Below, one piece after another: positions 1 through 9,398 of a DNA stretch of 64,000 nt. Position 1 is the first letter of the stretch. Each line of letters begins with the position of its first letter. The translations under genes were made by a program, and so were the position numbers. The stretch spans positions 186,001 to 250,000 of the forward strand of contig JANVFP010000023.1 in assembly GCA_027919835.1 (NCBI GenBank), written 5' to 3'. The DNA comes from Lentinula raphanica. Its lineage: Eukaryota; Basidiomycota; Agaricomycetes; Agaricales; Omphalotaceae. The notes beneath the pieces were generated by a model that saw only the letters and a list, made by a program, of their open reading frames with translations, ran no database searches and was not told the DNA's origin.

Positions 1-464
1 GCAAAGGGTCGATCCGTCGTCGAAATCTGGGTCCCGCATTGCATTGAGAGCTAGACAGATTTTCGATCCGTGTGGTCACATTGTTGAGAGCAACTCTACG
101 CACAGATCTGCCCAGTGGTGCGAGCATCCTTGCCGTTCTGCGTGTCACTGATTTCATCAATAACAAACAGAACATTAATGAAATCACAACAAGTTCTGAA
201 TTGCTTGTACCTGAAAGACAGTATTGAGGAGGTAGGGTGATACGTCCAGAGATTATCTTACCCAGCATAGGGATATACATGAGCCACTAACAGCTCGTTG
301 CAACTTTGCTTGAAGAATGCCTTTTGGCGGTCGACGAAGACATCATAGCTGTTAATCCATTCTGCGGATTCTGCACCAGCTTCTTTATAGTGAGGATTTA
401 TATCCCCCTCCAAAGGGCATACAGCAAAAAGGTCGGGAAGTGAGAATTGTCGGGTTTGAGACAT
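1..464 (-). CDS. Sesquiterpene synthase, 5' part only (runs off the left edge)
   Basis: Class I terpene synthase of the mushroom sesquiterpene cyclase type, which ionises farnesyl diphosphate. Exon 1 (464 to about 262) starts [13 protein letters not shown] and ends TYPYAG-like (HVYPYAG) at a GTAAGA donor. After a short intron, exon 2 carries the aspartate-rich motif as [13 protein letters not shown], the metal-binding motif at the usual distance from the start. Exon 3 ([11 protein letters not shown]) continues past base 1. The NSE motif and C-terminal half lie outside the window, so activity cannot be judged. It is clearly paralogous to the complete synthase at 51273-52570 (same exon borders, same [12 protein letters not shown] block). 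The acidic residue that often ends the D-rich motif is T here but E in the other copy. Confidence 0.85.
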
Positions 465-1379
465 TAATATTTAGGAATAGGTTGAAGGAAACCGCGAGTT
501 CGCCAGTGATATCTCAGCTGGATCGACATACCTTTTATACGGTCTCAGCTGAGGCACTGGGATCAGTTCAAAACCAAACTCCCATCCACACATATTGGCC
601 AGTACTAACGCTGGTATGAAGATGCTCCTGACTGCATAGGGAGCTCAAAGAATTGACGATAAGATTCGAGATGAATTATAGATGTGCAGTTAGTACTGTA
701 ACACGAAGTTGGTAAATTTACCAAAAGACCTTTTGATTGCCTAGCTAGGCTAGCCGCGACAATCCAGATATGAACCTACCTTGTGGTGGTAGGGTGTTGA
801 AAGAGGGCCCCTTACTAGTGTAAGCGCCGGGGTTGACCAAGTTTCCAGATTCCCAGGCTGCCCGTTCAAGCTCAAGCTCAAGACTAAGTGCACGAATGGC
901 TCCAATTGGCATTATTGAATCAATCTTTCTTTGAGATATATTCGAATGAACTAGTAGGCTTGAAGATTTCTCTTGCATTCCTACTACTAGGCCACTTCCG
1001 ACTAGTAGCAAAGCCCCTCACGCAAGGAGCTACAGGATTTTGAAGACAACTTTTGATAATACTTATCGAAACAAATCGTTATCGGTATGAGACTTTCCGC
1101 CACAGTAATTTACATGTGCATGAGAAGGACATCGGCAGTAACACACACACCACGTCGTAAGCTCATTCGTTTCTTGATAAGTTCATTGACAGAATGAATC
1201 AGTGCCAAACTCTCCAATATACCACCTGCTATTACACTCCGAGTCCATCGTCATCGAAGTTTCTGGTAGCGGGGAATCACTCAGCAGTGAGCGCAGATAG
1301 ATGGTAGTCCCCGTCTCTTTCGGCTCTGGGTGTCATACCAGAAGATTGTAGATTGGTGCATCTCCAAGCTCCAATCATT
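465..1379. other. Intergenic, upstream of the terpene synthase
   Basis: No supportable gene. The first 80 bases resemble the sequence upstream of the synthase start at 52570 and the relic at about 48560-48660 (a conserved stretch reading cgagttc...tgatat...cagctg), so it is probably duplicated promoter/5'-leader sequence. Short open frames here have no recognisable product. Confidence 0.5.
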
Positions 1380-2200
1380 GTGGCCGATATGGCATTACAT
1401 TCTAGTCCATCGAGTTCAAATGAAGGCCACTTACTCAAGTTTGCATGGATTGTAGTGTAGTGTTCAACGTCATAATGTAATGAGCAATGCCATCCTCAAG
1501 TTCAGAGTGCGGGCCCATGATGGAAGACGTTCTCGAGCGTCCGATGGATGATGACTCATGGATTCAGAATGTTTGAAAACTTTGAATGGCAGGACTCACT
1601 CATGTAGTCGGATGCAGCCCGATACAGCTTGTTGATTTCCTGTTGTACATACTCAGTTTCCATTTTTTGGAAGCAGTGTGACAATGTTGCTGCCATCATC
1701 TAGAGACTTTTCAGTTTTGCTCCATATCGGAGTATCATACATCCTGGAAGGTGAGGGAAAATAAGAATTAAGATATGAGACCCACACCTTCTCAAAACAC
1801 CGAGGACTCAGTCAATGGCAGCCCAGTAGTATTAGCATACCGAGGCTCAGAGCGTATTCAGACTGAGAATGTCATGAAGCAAAGTCGTCCAGAGCTACTC
1901 GACGAGACTCATGAAGACGATAGTCACAATTTCCTTCAGCCCTCAAAGCACAATTGTTATATCGTGAACAACAAATTTTGAAATAGTACAATTTGAACCT
2001 GCCCGAAAGTGGAAACGGTCGAACTTGTTATCGTTTTCTGAAACTAGTACAAAATGCCAGGAGTTATAATGCATATGATATCTACATAGTACTTACTCTG
2101 AGAATTTTTCGAAGTGTCAAACCAACTGGATCTTTTACATTGAGATCCAATCAGGTTGTCCATTGAGTCTGTAATCGAATCATCAGAAGCAAATTTACAG
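1380..2200 (-). pseudogene. Eroded terpene synthase copy
   Basis: Nucleotide matches to the complete synthase at 51273-52570 occur in the same order and orientation: around 1505-1545 (gatggaagacgtt...cgagc), 1600-1680 (ctcatgtagtcgg and the NSE-exon region ending ggaagca...acaatgtt), 1815-1865 (ggcagcccagta, gagcgtattc) and 2140-2200 (ttgagatc..a.ttaggttgtc, agaagcaaa). The reading frame is broken by stops and indels throughout, so this is a fossil rather than a gene. Together with the partial gene at the left edge it shows local tandem duplication of the terpene synthase followed by decay. Confidence 0.65.
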
Positions 2201-2211
2201 TAGCCTGCTAG

Positions 2212-2746
2212 CAAGGGACTGAGGGACCCCCATGCTCGGATTTTTCAAAGTCCGCCTGGTGTGCCGGTTGCAGCCGGTTATCATGGATAGATAAGATTAG
2301 GTGCTATATATCAGTTTGTATTGGAAACGACGAGGTCCGATAACACCAGCATGAGCGACTCTGATTCTGAAGGCTCCGATCTCCACTACAGAGATGACAC
2401 AATAGCCTTCTGAAGCTTTACAGTCTACAGATCCCCTGCAACACATAATTATGGATATTGTGGGGTAAACAAGGGCGAATTGAGGTCCAGATTAGATCTT
2501 GGAGTTAAGTATTGAAAGAGAGACTAAGTAGGAGGAGAGCCAGAGTGAAGGCTGTCCCCCATTCACATATCATAAGGCATGAAGTTGAACGAAGGTAGAC
2601 AATGATTTTGAAAGAAATTGACCACGCGAAAACATGCGATTGACATTTCACGTGAGGATATCCATGACTCATACATATGCTCGGAATCCTTCCGGCATCA
2701 CGTCGGAGTTTCAAAAATCCGAACATGGGGGTCCCTCAGTCCCTTG
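2212..2746. mobile_element. Non-autonomous TIR element (MITE-like), 535 bp
   Basis: The ends form a long terminal inverted repeat of about 43 bp with about three mismatches: left arm 2212-2254, starting CAAGGGACTGAGGGACCCCC, and right arm 2704-2746, its reverse complement. There is no transposase frame inside. The CAAGGG terminus resembles hAT-type ends and that of the MITE at 27681. The 8 bases on either side (cctgctag and caaccagg) do not match, so no target-site duplication is visible and the superfamily is not settled. It lies just beyond the terpene synthase relic. Confidence 0.7.
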
Positions 2747-4367
2747 CAACCAGGCTGTTATTCAATGAACGCGTTTACTCTTCGTTGAACTATCTGACTG
2801 GCTAGCGAGGCTAAATTTAGGCTCGATAGCGATGTTGGTGGGGTAAATTAAAATAATTAATTATTTCCTAAAAAGGAAAGAGAAAAAAGAAAGAAAGAGA
2901 AAAGCAGGAGCTGTACCCTACTTGTTACCATAATTTCTACATTACGAGCTCACCGCTACCATAAGGCATCACAATGACCAGTAGTTCATTCCTGAACTGA
3001 TGTGAGATGCCCATAACAGTTGATGTGAAGAATTCATCTCAAAAAACCATATTTGGAACGCTATATCTCGGATACCGATGTATCCGGTTTGCCGTTTTCT
3101 GCCGGGTCTGGATAGCGCTCCTAAAACGGAATAAATCCAGATTTTCTGAGCCGCGCCGCTGGGCATTCTCACAACAAGGATGAACTTCATAAAGAAGAAA
3201 TGCTACATATTTTTGAGTTGGATTGATGTCACCCTCATCTGGGTCTGTAAGCATCTGCAGAACTGTGTTGAGAGAGAGTTGGCAGGTGAGTAGATCCACT
3301 GAGAAACAGTTTTGAGGCCCTGAATAGTAGGGATTGAGGTGGATGTAGCAGTCACTTTCAAGGTTTACAAGGAAAGAGGAATTGTTCTAAATATATTATT
3401 GGTAACACTACAGCAAGAGGATGATAAGAGAGAACAGGCAAAAGTTTAGTATCCTGTAGCATACTTCTGCCCATTGTAACTTAGAATGGTCGAGCGTCGA
3501 GCGCCAAGATGTGAGAGATTAGTCGTGAGAATGTTTTCCTCAATTAGTGTATTACCTAATATTTTGCTATTCGCTATTCGCTATTCTCCACCAGCATCAG
3601 TATCGAGCCCAATTTACAGTGGCGTACGCACCAACCAGACCTTCTGGTCATCGCTGATTCCATTGACAATGAAGGAAAATTGAGATGAAGTTGTGAGAAG
3701 ATCGGCACAGCAATTCTGAGGAATGCACAAAGGTCAAACAAGTAGAATGTCAAGTCAAGTCAATATCTTACCCAGCATAGAATAGCACTAATGAAAGTTT
3801 GTTGCGAATCGCGACTTCTATGACAGCTATTCTGGGACTTTATTTGACTTCGACCGGTTCTCACACTTCTGGATTTGACTTCGACTGAATTTTAGCGGAT
3901 GCAACTGATGACTTTTGACTGAAATAACCAACACAGACTCCTGAGTTTTGACTGTTACTGGGATTGACATTGATGCTTGACTTTTGACTGAGATATAACT
4001 GGTACTCACACAGCATGAGTGGCACAAGACTGCCCAGATCTTGGCTAAACATATTCACTCCTTGCAATACTTGATTCACTTTGAGTTCTGATATATAGAG
4101 ATTTCACTATAGTCACTGTACACTAAACTCGTGCAAAAAGACTTATGGATTTGGCAGAGAGACTGACGCATGTGTTGGCAACACGCGTACCGTACGATAA
4201 GTGATCATCAGTTGCGAGGGCAGACTTTCGATCCTGACTCCTTTCAATTGAACATATGTTCCGGAAATCACGGATACTTCGCCTTGACTTCGCCTCTCGT
4301 TCTTTCTCCTTACTATACGATCCGGATCGTTGCCGTTTCGCTCCAGTGCTGACACACCCCGTTTTGC
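2747..4367. other. No recognisable gene
   Basis: AT-richer sequence with short frames on both strands. A minus-strand frame at 3039-3299 has no family I recognise. 3840-4000 holds several degenerate copies of a tgactt(t/c)gact motif. 3764-3783 repeats the terpene-synthase exon-1 border sequence (tatcttacccagcatag), which may be another fragment of the duplicated synthase. Confidence 0.4.
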
Positions 4368-5580
4368 AGAGTCCGTAATCTGGACAGAGGTGCCAAACAT
4401 CTACCTTCGCCTGCTTATTATCCACCAATTGCTCAAATCCAAGGAGAACGTTCCGAAAGCCAAAGATCTATCGGTCGAAACAGTCCAGAAGATGCAGGCT
4501 CTGAATTGCAGAAGCTTGGACTCGATCGCTGCCAAGGTTTGGTATGCTCTCGAACGCGCCTTCGAGATCAACGGAGATTTGGCGGAGGCTCGTCTGTGAG
4601 TTACCATGTAATGGCTACGTCTCACTCAAGTTACTCACACCTCCTTGCCTCAGACTGTTCCTAGCCGCACAGCAGACTGCAGCCCTTCGGCACGACGACA
4701 ATACTCAGGCATCCCTAATCAATCGCCTGCTTCGTTCATACCTGGCTTACAGTCTGTACGATCAAGCCGACAAGCTTGTATCAAAGACGACGTTCCCTGT
4801 CTCTGCCGGTAATCCCCAATACGCTCGATACCACTATTATCTTGGCCGGATAAAAGCCGTCCAGCTCAACTACAGTGATGCCCATACAAATCTACAACAA
4901 GCAATCCGTCGAGCGCCCCCTGCTACTGTTGCACCTGGTTTCTATCAGGCTGTTCATAAACTGTTTGTGGTGGTGGAGCTACTCATGGGTGATATTCCGG
5001 ATCGAGGGATCTTCAGACATCCTGTGTTAGAGAAACCACTGAAAGGATACTTTGAGATTGTGAAGGGTACGCAAAAATTACCGTTGGGAGCATTACTTCA
5101 ATTCACTCACTCGATATTTCGTCTTCTTTCTATATAGCTGTCCAAACAGGCTCTCTTTCACAGTTCCAACAAACAGTCTCCAAACACGCCGCACTTTTCC
5201 AAGCTGACAAGACGCACACTCTAATCACCCGACTACGTCAGAACGTCATAAAAACAGGAATACGACGCCTATCGCTTGCTTATTCTCTCATCTCCCTAAA
5301 AGACATCTGCGTGAAACTTCACCTGGATTCCGAGGAAGACGCCGAGTACATTGTCGGTAAAGCTATTCGGGACGGTGTTGGCGGTGTGAAGAGAGGGTAC
5401 GGTTCGGAGGTGACAGAAATATTTTCGAGAAGAATTGGATATTGTTTGGAACTGCATAATCAGAGTGTCAAGGTAAGTGGTAATGTACTTAGTCACAGTT
5501 CCCTATTGACCTGTCTGTCCCAGGAGTGCAATACACCTCCAGTACCGCCACTTTCATTGCAACTTCCTGCACTGGAGTGA
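4368..5580 (+). pseudogene. 5'-truncated copy of proteasome regulatory subunit Rpn3/PSMD3
   Basis: Rpn3 is a PCI-domain subunit of the 26S proteasome lid. Exons join in phase: 4368-4595 (IYLRLLIIHQLL..KAKDLSVETVQKMQALNCRSLD), 4654-5066 (LRSYLAYSLYDQADKL..ARYHYYLGRIKAVQLNYSDA), 5138-5472 (SLAYSLISLKDICVKLHLDS, the PCI winged-helix region, then GYCLELHNQSVK). The N-terminal third of a normal Rpn3 is not recognisable upstream. The last exon, from 5524, stops at 5578-5580 after a short proline-rich tail, while the charged DKDKDK reading of the following repeat is in another frame. A missing N terminus plus a frame problem at the C terminus suggest a duplicated, broken copy of an essential gene whose functional copy should lie elsewhere. 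An unusual first exon I failed to see is the alternative. Confidence 0.65.
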
Positions 5581-5615
5581 GCTTCGAGGACAAGGAGGAG
5601 ACGAAGACGAAGATG

Positions 5616-5674
5616 AAGACAAAGACAAAGACAAAGACAAAGACAAAGACAAAGACAAAGACAAAGACAAAGAC
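5616..5674. repeat. (AAAGAC)n microsatellite
   Basis: About nine uninterrupted copies of a 6-bp unit directly after the Rpn3-like exon. Read in one frame it gives (Asp-Lys)n, fitting the charged tail that Rpn3 proteins end with, but the spliced frame of this copy does not enter it. Confidence 0.8.
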
Positions 5675-6131
5675 GAGGACCCGGAGTCTAGGGATCTTGG
5701 GTAACGGGACTCGTTCGTGCGCTGTCCGTGCACCTCCGCCGAAATGAGGAAACGAGAGGCGATGCCTCTAACTCAACTACCAACTTCCTTTGTCAAAGTT
5801 TTTCTTCCACCCCTGAATGCTGCTGCAGTGCACACCAGACTCGCGCATCAGGGAAGAGCTTGCTGAAGTCTCACAAGGACTCGCGGCTTTGTTTCGCAAT
5901 ACATAGCATGTACTATATTTTCCAGTAAGAGCAAGACATGTAAAAATATTTACCGCATGAAATGACACAGTACAAGTGTACACAAACAATAAAATCATAC
6001 GTATATGTAAGAAATCGAGTACTTATGAGCAGTCTGTTTCGTATCCTACAGTAGATTTACGAGCAGTCTGTAGAGTCTGCAGTAAAGGCAATGAGTGGAA
6101 AGACTGACCATGATATACAAGTGGTGATTGA
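5675..6131. other. Intergenic, 3' flank of the integrase gene
   Basis: A weak plus-strand open stretch (5705-5930) has no recognisable product. The remainder is AT-rich and probably the shared 3' region of the convergent Rpn3-like copy and the integrase gene. Confidence 0.4.
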
Positions 6132-7049
6132 CTAGAAAGCATGAGCATAAGCACTTCGAGCAAATACAAGTCCTGCACGCCATAATTCCACTATATCTTC
6201 TTTAACAGCTTCTCGAGAAAACAAGCGCAGTTCTTCATCCATCAATTGTATATCAGCAGCTGACATTGGACCAGAAGGAGGATCGACGTCCACTTGGTTG
6301 AGATGTTGTGGAGGCCCATGTCGTCCAAGCCATGTGTTGAATCCTTCCTCATGTGCATAATTCTGACGAAGCAATCGCAATAATTCCCTGTCCTCAAGTG
6401 CTTCCCAATCAACTCCAAACACCTCAAGTTCTTCATCACTCATGGCGAAGTCATCCAATGAATCGCCTCGCAAACCACGAGCAAGCATATCAAAGCCCCA
6501 CATGTCCTCTGGGCTACGACCTGGCCCATCACCATGACGTTGAGAAATTCGATGGCAGTTCCATCCTTCGGCCCAGAAGCTCAAGGAACGATTAATAGTA
6601 TCGAGGAAGAGGTGCTGTAGGAGCCATATATGATTTTGATTGTTGACGTCGAGCTGATGATCGATTTCTAAATGGGTGAAGAAATCGTTCCAGTGCTGGG
6701 TAATGGAGTGTGACACATCTACCCATAACCTTTCGATCCGAACATTGTGTACAGATCTAGAAGAGTCAATGAGCATTATATGAACATGAAATTTACGAAA
6801 CACAGTACTGTCCCCAGATATATGATCCCCGTCCTGACCCCCGAGAATGTTCCATAAACGCGGCAACCCATATGTTTTCGACCCCATGGTCACCACGTAC
6901 CCGAGATGGAAGTCCGTAACGCGATGCAGCAGACAAGAAAAGGGAGAGCACCGTCGACGAACGATTGTTGTTGGCAGCTCGAAGAGCTGTAATCATTCTA
7001 GAGTAGCCATCGATAAAACCATGTATAACGATTCCCCACCTAATCAAGC
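6132..7049 (-). pseudogene. DDE integrase-core gene, 3' part (split by element 1)
   Basis: This is the 3' half of a gene whose 5' half is at 20195-21338. Exon 2 (7049-6809) encodes [19 protein letters not shown] and [18 protein letters not shown], an RNase H-fold integrase core with the second catalytic Asp. After an intron (6808-6757), exon 3 (6756-6132) gives SVHNVRIERLW with the catalytic Glu and a C-terminal domain ending SAYAHAF. Joined to exon 1, the coding total is 1,956 nt, exactly 652 codons. I see no stop or frameshift, so the gene was intact until the retrotransposon landed. The family resembles fungal and animal transposon-derived integrase-core proteins with an N-terminal HTH. 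Whether it was a transposase or a domesticated gene is unknown. Confidence 0.8.
7045..7049. repeat. Target-site duplication CAAGC of element 1 (left copy)
   Basis: CAAGC at 7045-7049 is repeated at 20195-20199, immediately outside the two LTRs. Five bases is the usual Ty3/gypsy duplication. The site is the first five bases of exon 2 of the integrase gene (GCTTG on its coding strand). Confidence 0.9.
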
Positions 7050-7915
7050 TGTAAGGAGTTGGTTAACAACGCCGATCACGGACCCAAAGCTGGTTCACCA
7101 GGAAGTAGATTATCCTGGGGTTATCACCAATAACGGCTTCTAGAAAACACACAGACCTTTGCTGGAATATTACTTCAGCAAAGTATAAAAGGATGTGGCT
7201 ACTTTGTCTGGAATATTACGTCAGACAGGTAATCACAGTTGTTGCAAGGCTGGGATGGACTTCAGGCAATGAACAAAGAGCAATCACAAAGCTGGGTTGG
7301 ACGTCAGTCGATGGATTGAGTATAAAGGCTTGCTGGGATGGACTTCAGACAAGAAAAACACAAAGTGCAGTCAAAAGATGTAGAATCAACAGTGGGTAGG
7401 TGGGGGTACAAGAATAACTAGTCTGGGATACAAAAAAGTTTCTGGGGTGTCTTATATACCAATCTATAATGCCTCATGTATGCCTCATGTATGCCTTGTG
7501 TCATGCCTCATGTCCTGGATCTGCCTCATGTCCTGCCTCCTGGAAAGCCTCATGTTGTAGGTTGCCTCATGGACTACCTCATGGGCTACCTCATGGGTTG
7601 CCTCATGGACTGCCTCATGGACTGCCTCATGGACTGCCTCATGGACTGCCTCATGGACTGCCTCATGGGTTGCCTCATGGACTGCCTCATGGGTTGCCTC
7701 ATGGACTGCCTCATGGGTTGCCTCATGGACTGCCTCATGGGTTGCCTCATGGACTGCCTCATGGGTTGCCTCATGTTGCATTTCCATGTTGGCTAAGTTG
7801 TATACTTGTTATTGCATCCATAATTGGAAGTATTCCGGAATCCTGGCCACTGGAGGAACAAGGGTTGGAACAATAGTTTGGTGTAGTCAGGTATGCAAGT
7901 TTCTGATTCCTGACA
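7050..7915 (-). repeat. 3' LTR of element 1 (with U3 tandem array)
   Basis: 866 bp, apparently identical to 19329-20194. About 7561-7780 is an array of some 18 copies of a 12-bp unit (TGCCTCATGGAC / TGCCTCATGGGT, partly alternating to give a 24-bp higher-order period). In element orientation this lies in U3 upstream of the TATA box. Confidence 0.93.
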
Positions 7916-7918
7916 GTA

Positions 7919-7930
7919 TTCCCTCCTTTA
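7919..7930 (-). promoter_or_regulatory. Polypurine tract of element 1
   Basis: Minus strand reads TAAAGGAGGGAA, three bases from the inner edge of the 3' LTR. This is the position and composition of the primer for plus-strand DNA synthesis. Confidence 0.75.
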
Positions 7931-9398
7931 CCAGGACCGAGCCCTCGAGGTCTGAGCATAGAGTGTAGTAATGAATCCATGAAATCCACAGTGAGTTGAA
8001 TAGGGGTAATTGAGTTTGAATACACTCCAAAGATGATGGGGATGCAGCTGGATGTATCATTGAAGGTATAGGATAGGGTTTACTGTGTAGTCAAGAGTGG
8101 TTGATAAACAGTTGAATGAGTTTTTGAAAGAATCAAGAGAAATAGGGGTCAGAATGCCAGTTTCGGCAACGTTCTTGAAACCTGCCGAAGTGCCGACATG
8201 CCAGTTGCCGAATTTCGTGTCACGTGCATCGGTTTAATATGTGCCGGTTCCGGATTCCCTTCCAGGGTTCTCTTATTCTTCGTCGCCCTCCATACCACAC
8301 CATTAACATCGTTAGGCATCGAGAAAGACACGCAAGGGGATTTCGGAGATTAGGAGGCTGATCGCGTGGGATTATGGATGCAAGAGGATACCGGTGAGTG
8401 CTTGGCTTACTCATTTGTTTTCCAGCCTAACGATATAAGGATAGGGATCTCCACCATTTTTCTCCGCACTCTATTACTTCTCCCAGGTGTGGACTTGTTT
8501 GGGGCCCTGCTTAGTTGTGGACTGAGCACTCGGTTAATCGCGCATTGGACAAAGCTGAAGATCACATCGCGGAACTGTTGTCTCATCGCAATTAACGCCA
8601 CACGAATATGGAATCGACGGCGACAAAGATGATGAGGATGACTCCGGTATGGGACGAAATTATTGGGAACGAGGGATATCTGAATTTCCGGGACAACCAG
8701 GTGAATGTTCATTGATCATCTTTTCCCGCCAACCTAACGATATGCGGATAGTGAACTCGCGACGATCTTTGAACATTCCTATCGGCTCTCACTCTCTATC
8801 GACCCTCATCATCATCACAGACACCCTGCTTTCCTCCTTCAGCCTGACCCTTTCAGACTTCTGTCAATCCCTGCTCGTTTGCGGATTACTCACTCGACTA
8901 TTCACGCGGTTATCAGAATAGCGGCAATAACACCTGGACAGAGAATCGGCGAAGGGTACGACCCCGATGACAAGGACTATTCCACAGTGTGGACGAAGAC
9001 TACTCGACTGTGCGGGCAAGGACAGCTGGATAATGTGGAAGAGGACGACTCAACGGCGTGTATGCAGCCGACTCGACGGCGGTGCCAATACAATCAGAGG
9101 ACCACACTAAATCGATGAGGGACGAGTCGTTTGGATGGTTTTGTGGCACACTGCCTCGTTGTCCAGGGTGCGTGAACTGCTAATATCTTCTGATTGTTCT
9201 GAATTTCTGACCACCAGTTTTCGTTCTAGTCCTCGTTCCTTCGGCTACGAACATGACAAGTCCTAACCCATTCCAACATCTGCCTGCATGTGGCAAGGGT
9301 CGCCATGTGTGCCGGCCCACTAGGCCATATTAGATGTTTTTTATGAACCTGCGTTTACGCAGAATACATTGGCGGGCTGACTGGCTTTAGTACGCCTC
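7931..9398. other. Element 1 spacer, probable upstream region of the antisense gene
   Basis: No convincing long gene. It contains a diverged direct duplication of about 320-370 bp: segments near 8420-8560 and 8730-8930 share ccaacctaacgatat.cggatag and (g/t)ctgctt..ttg.gga(c/t)t.a.cactcg. Short plus-strand frames at 8366-8632 and 8649-8921 fall on the two copies. They could be 5' exons of the antisense gene, but I could not join them in phase. Confidence 0.45.

Noticed and set aside
7561..7780. Regular short repeats that could suggest a CRISPR array, and long frames through them on both strands
   Set aside because: Units are contiguous 12-mers without unique spacers and the array lies inside an LTR of a fungal retrotransposon. 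The MRQPMRQ/HGLPHGL frames are repeat artefacts.
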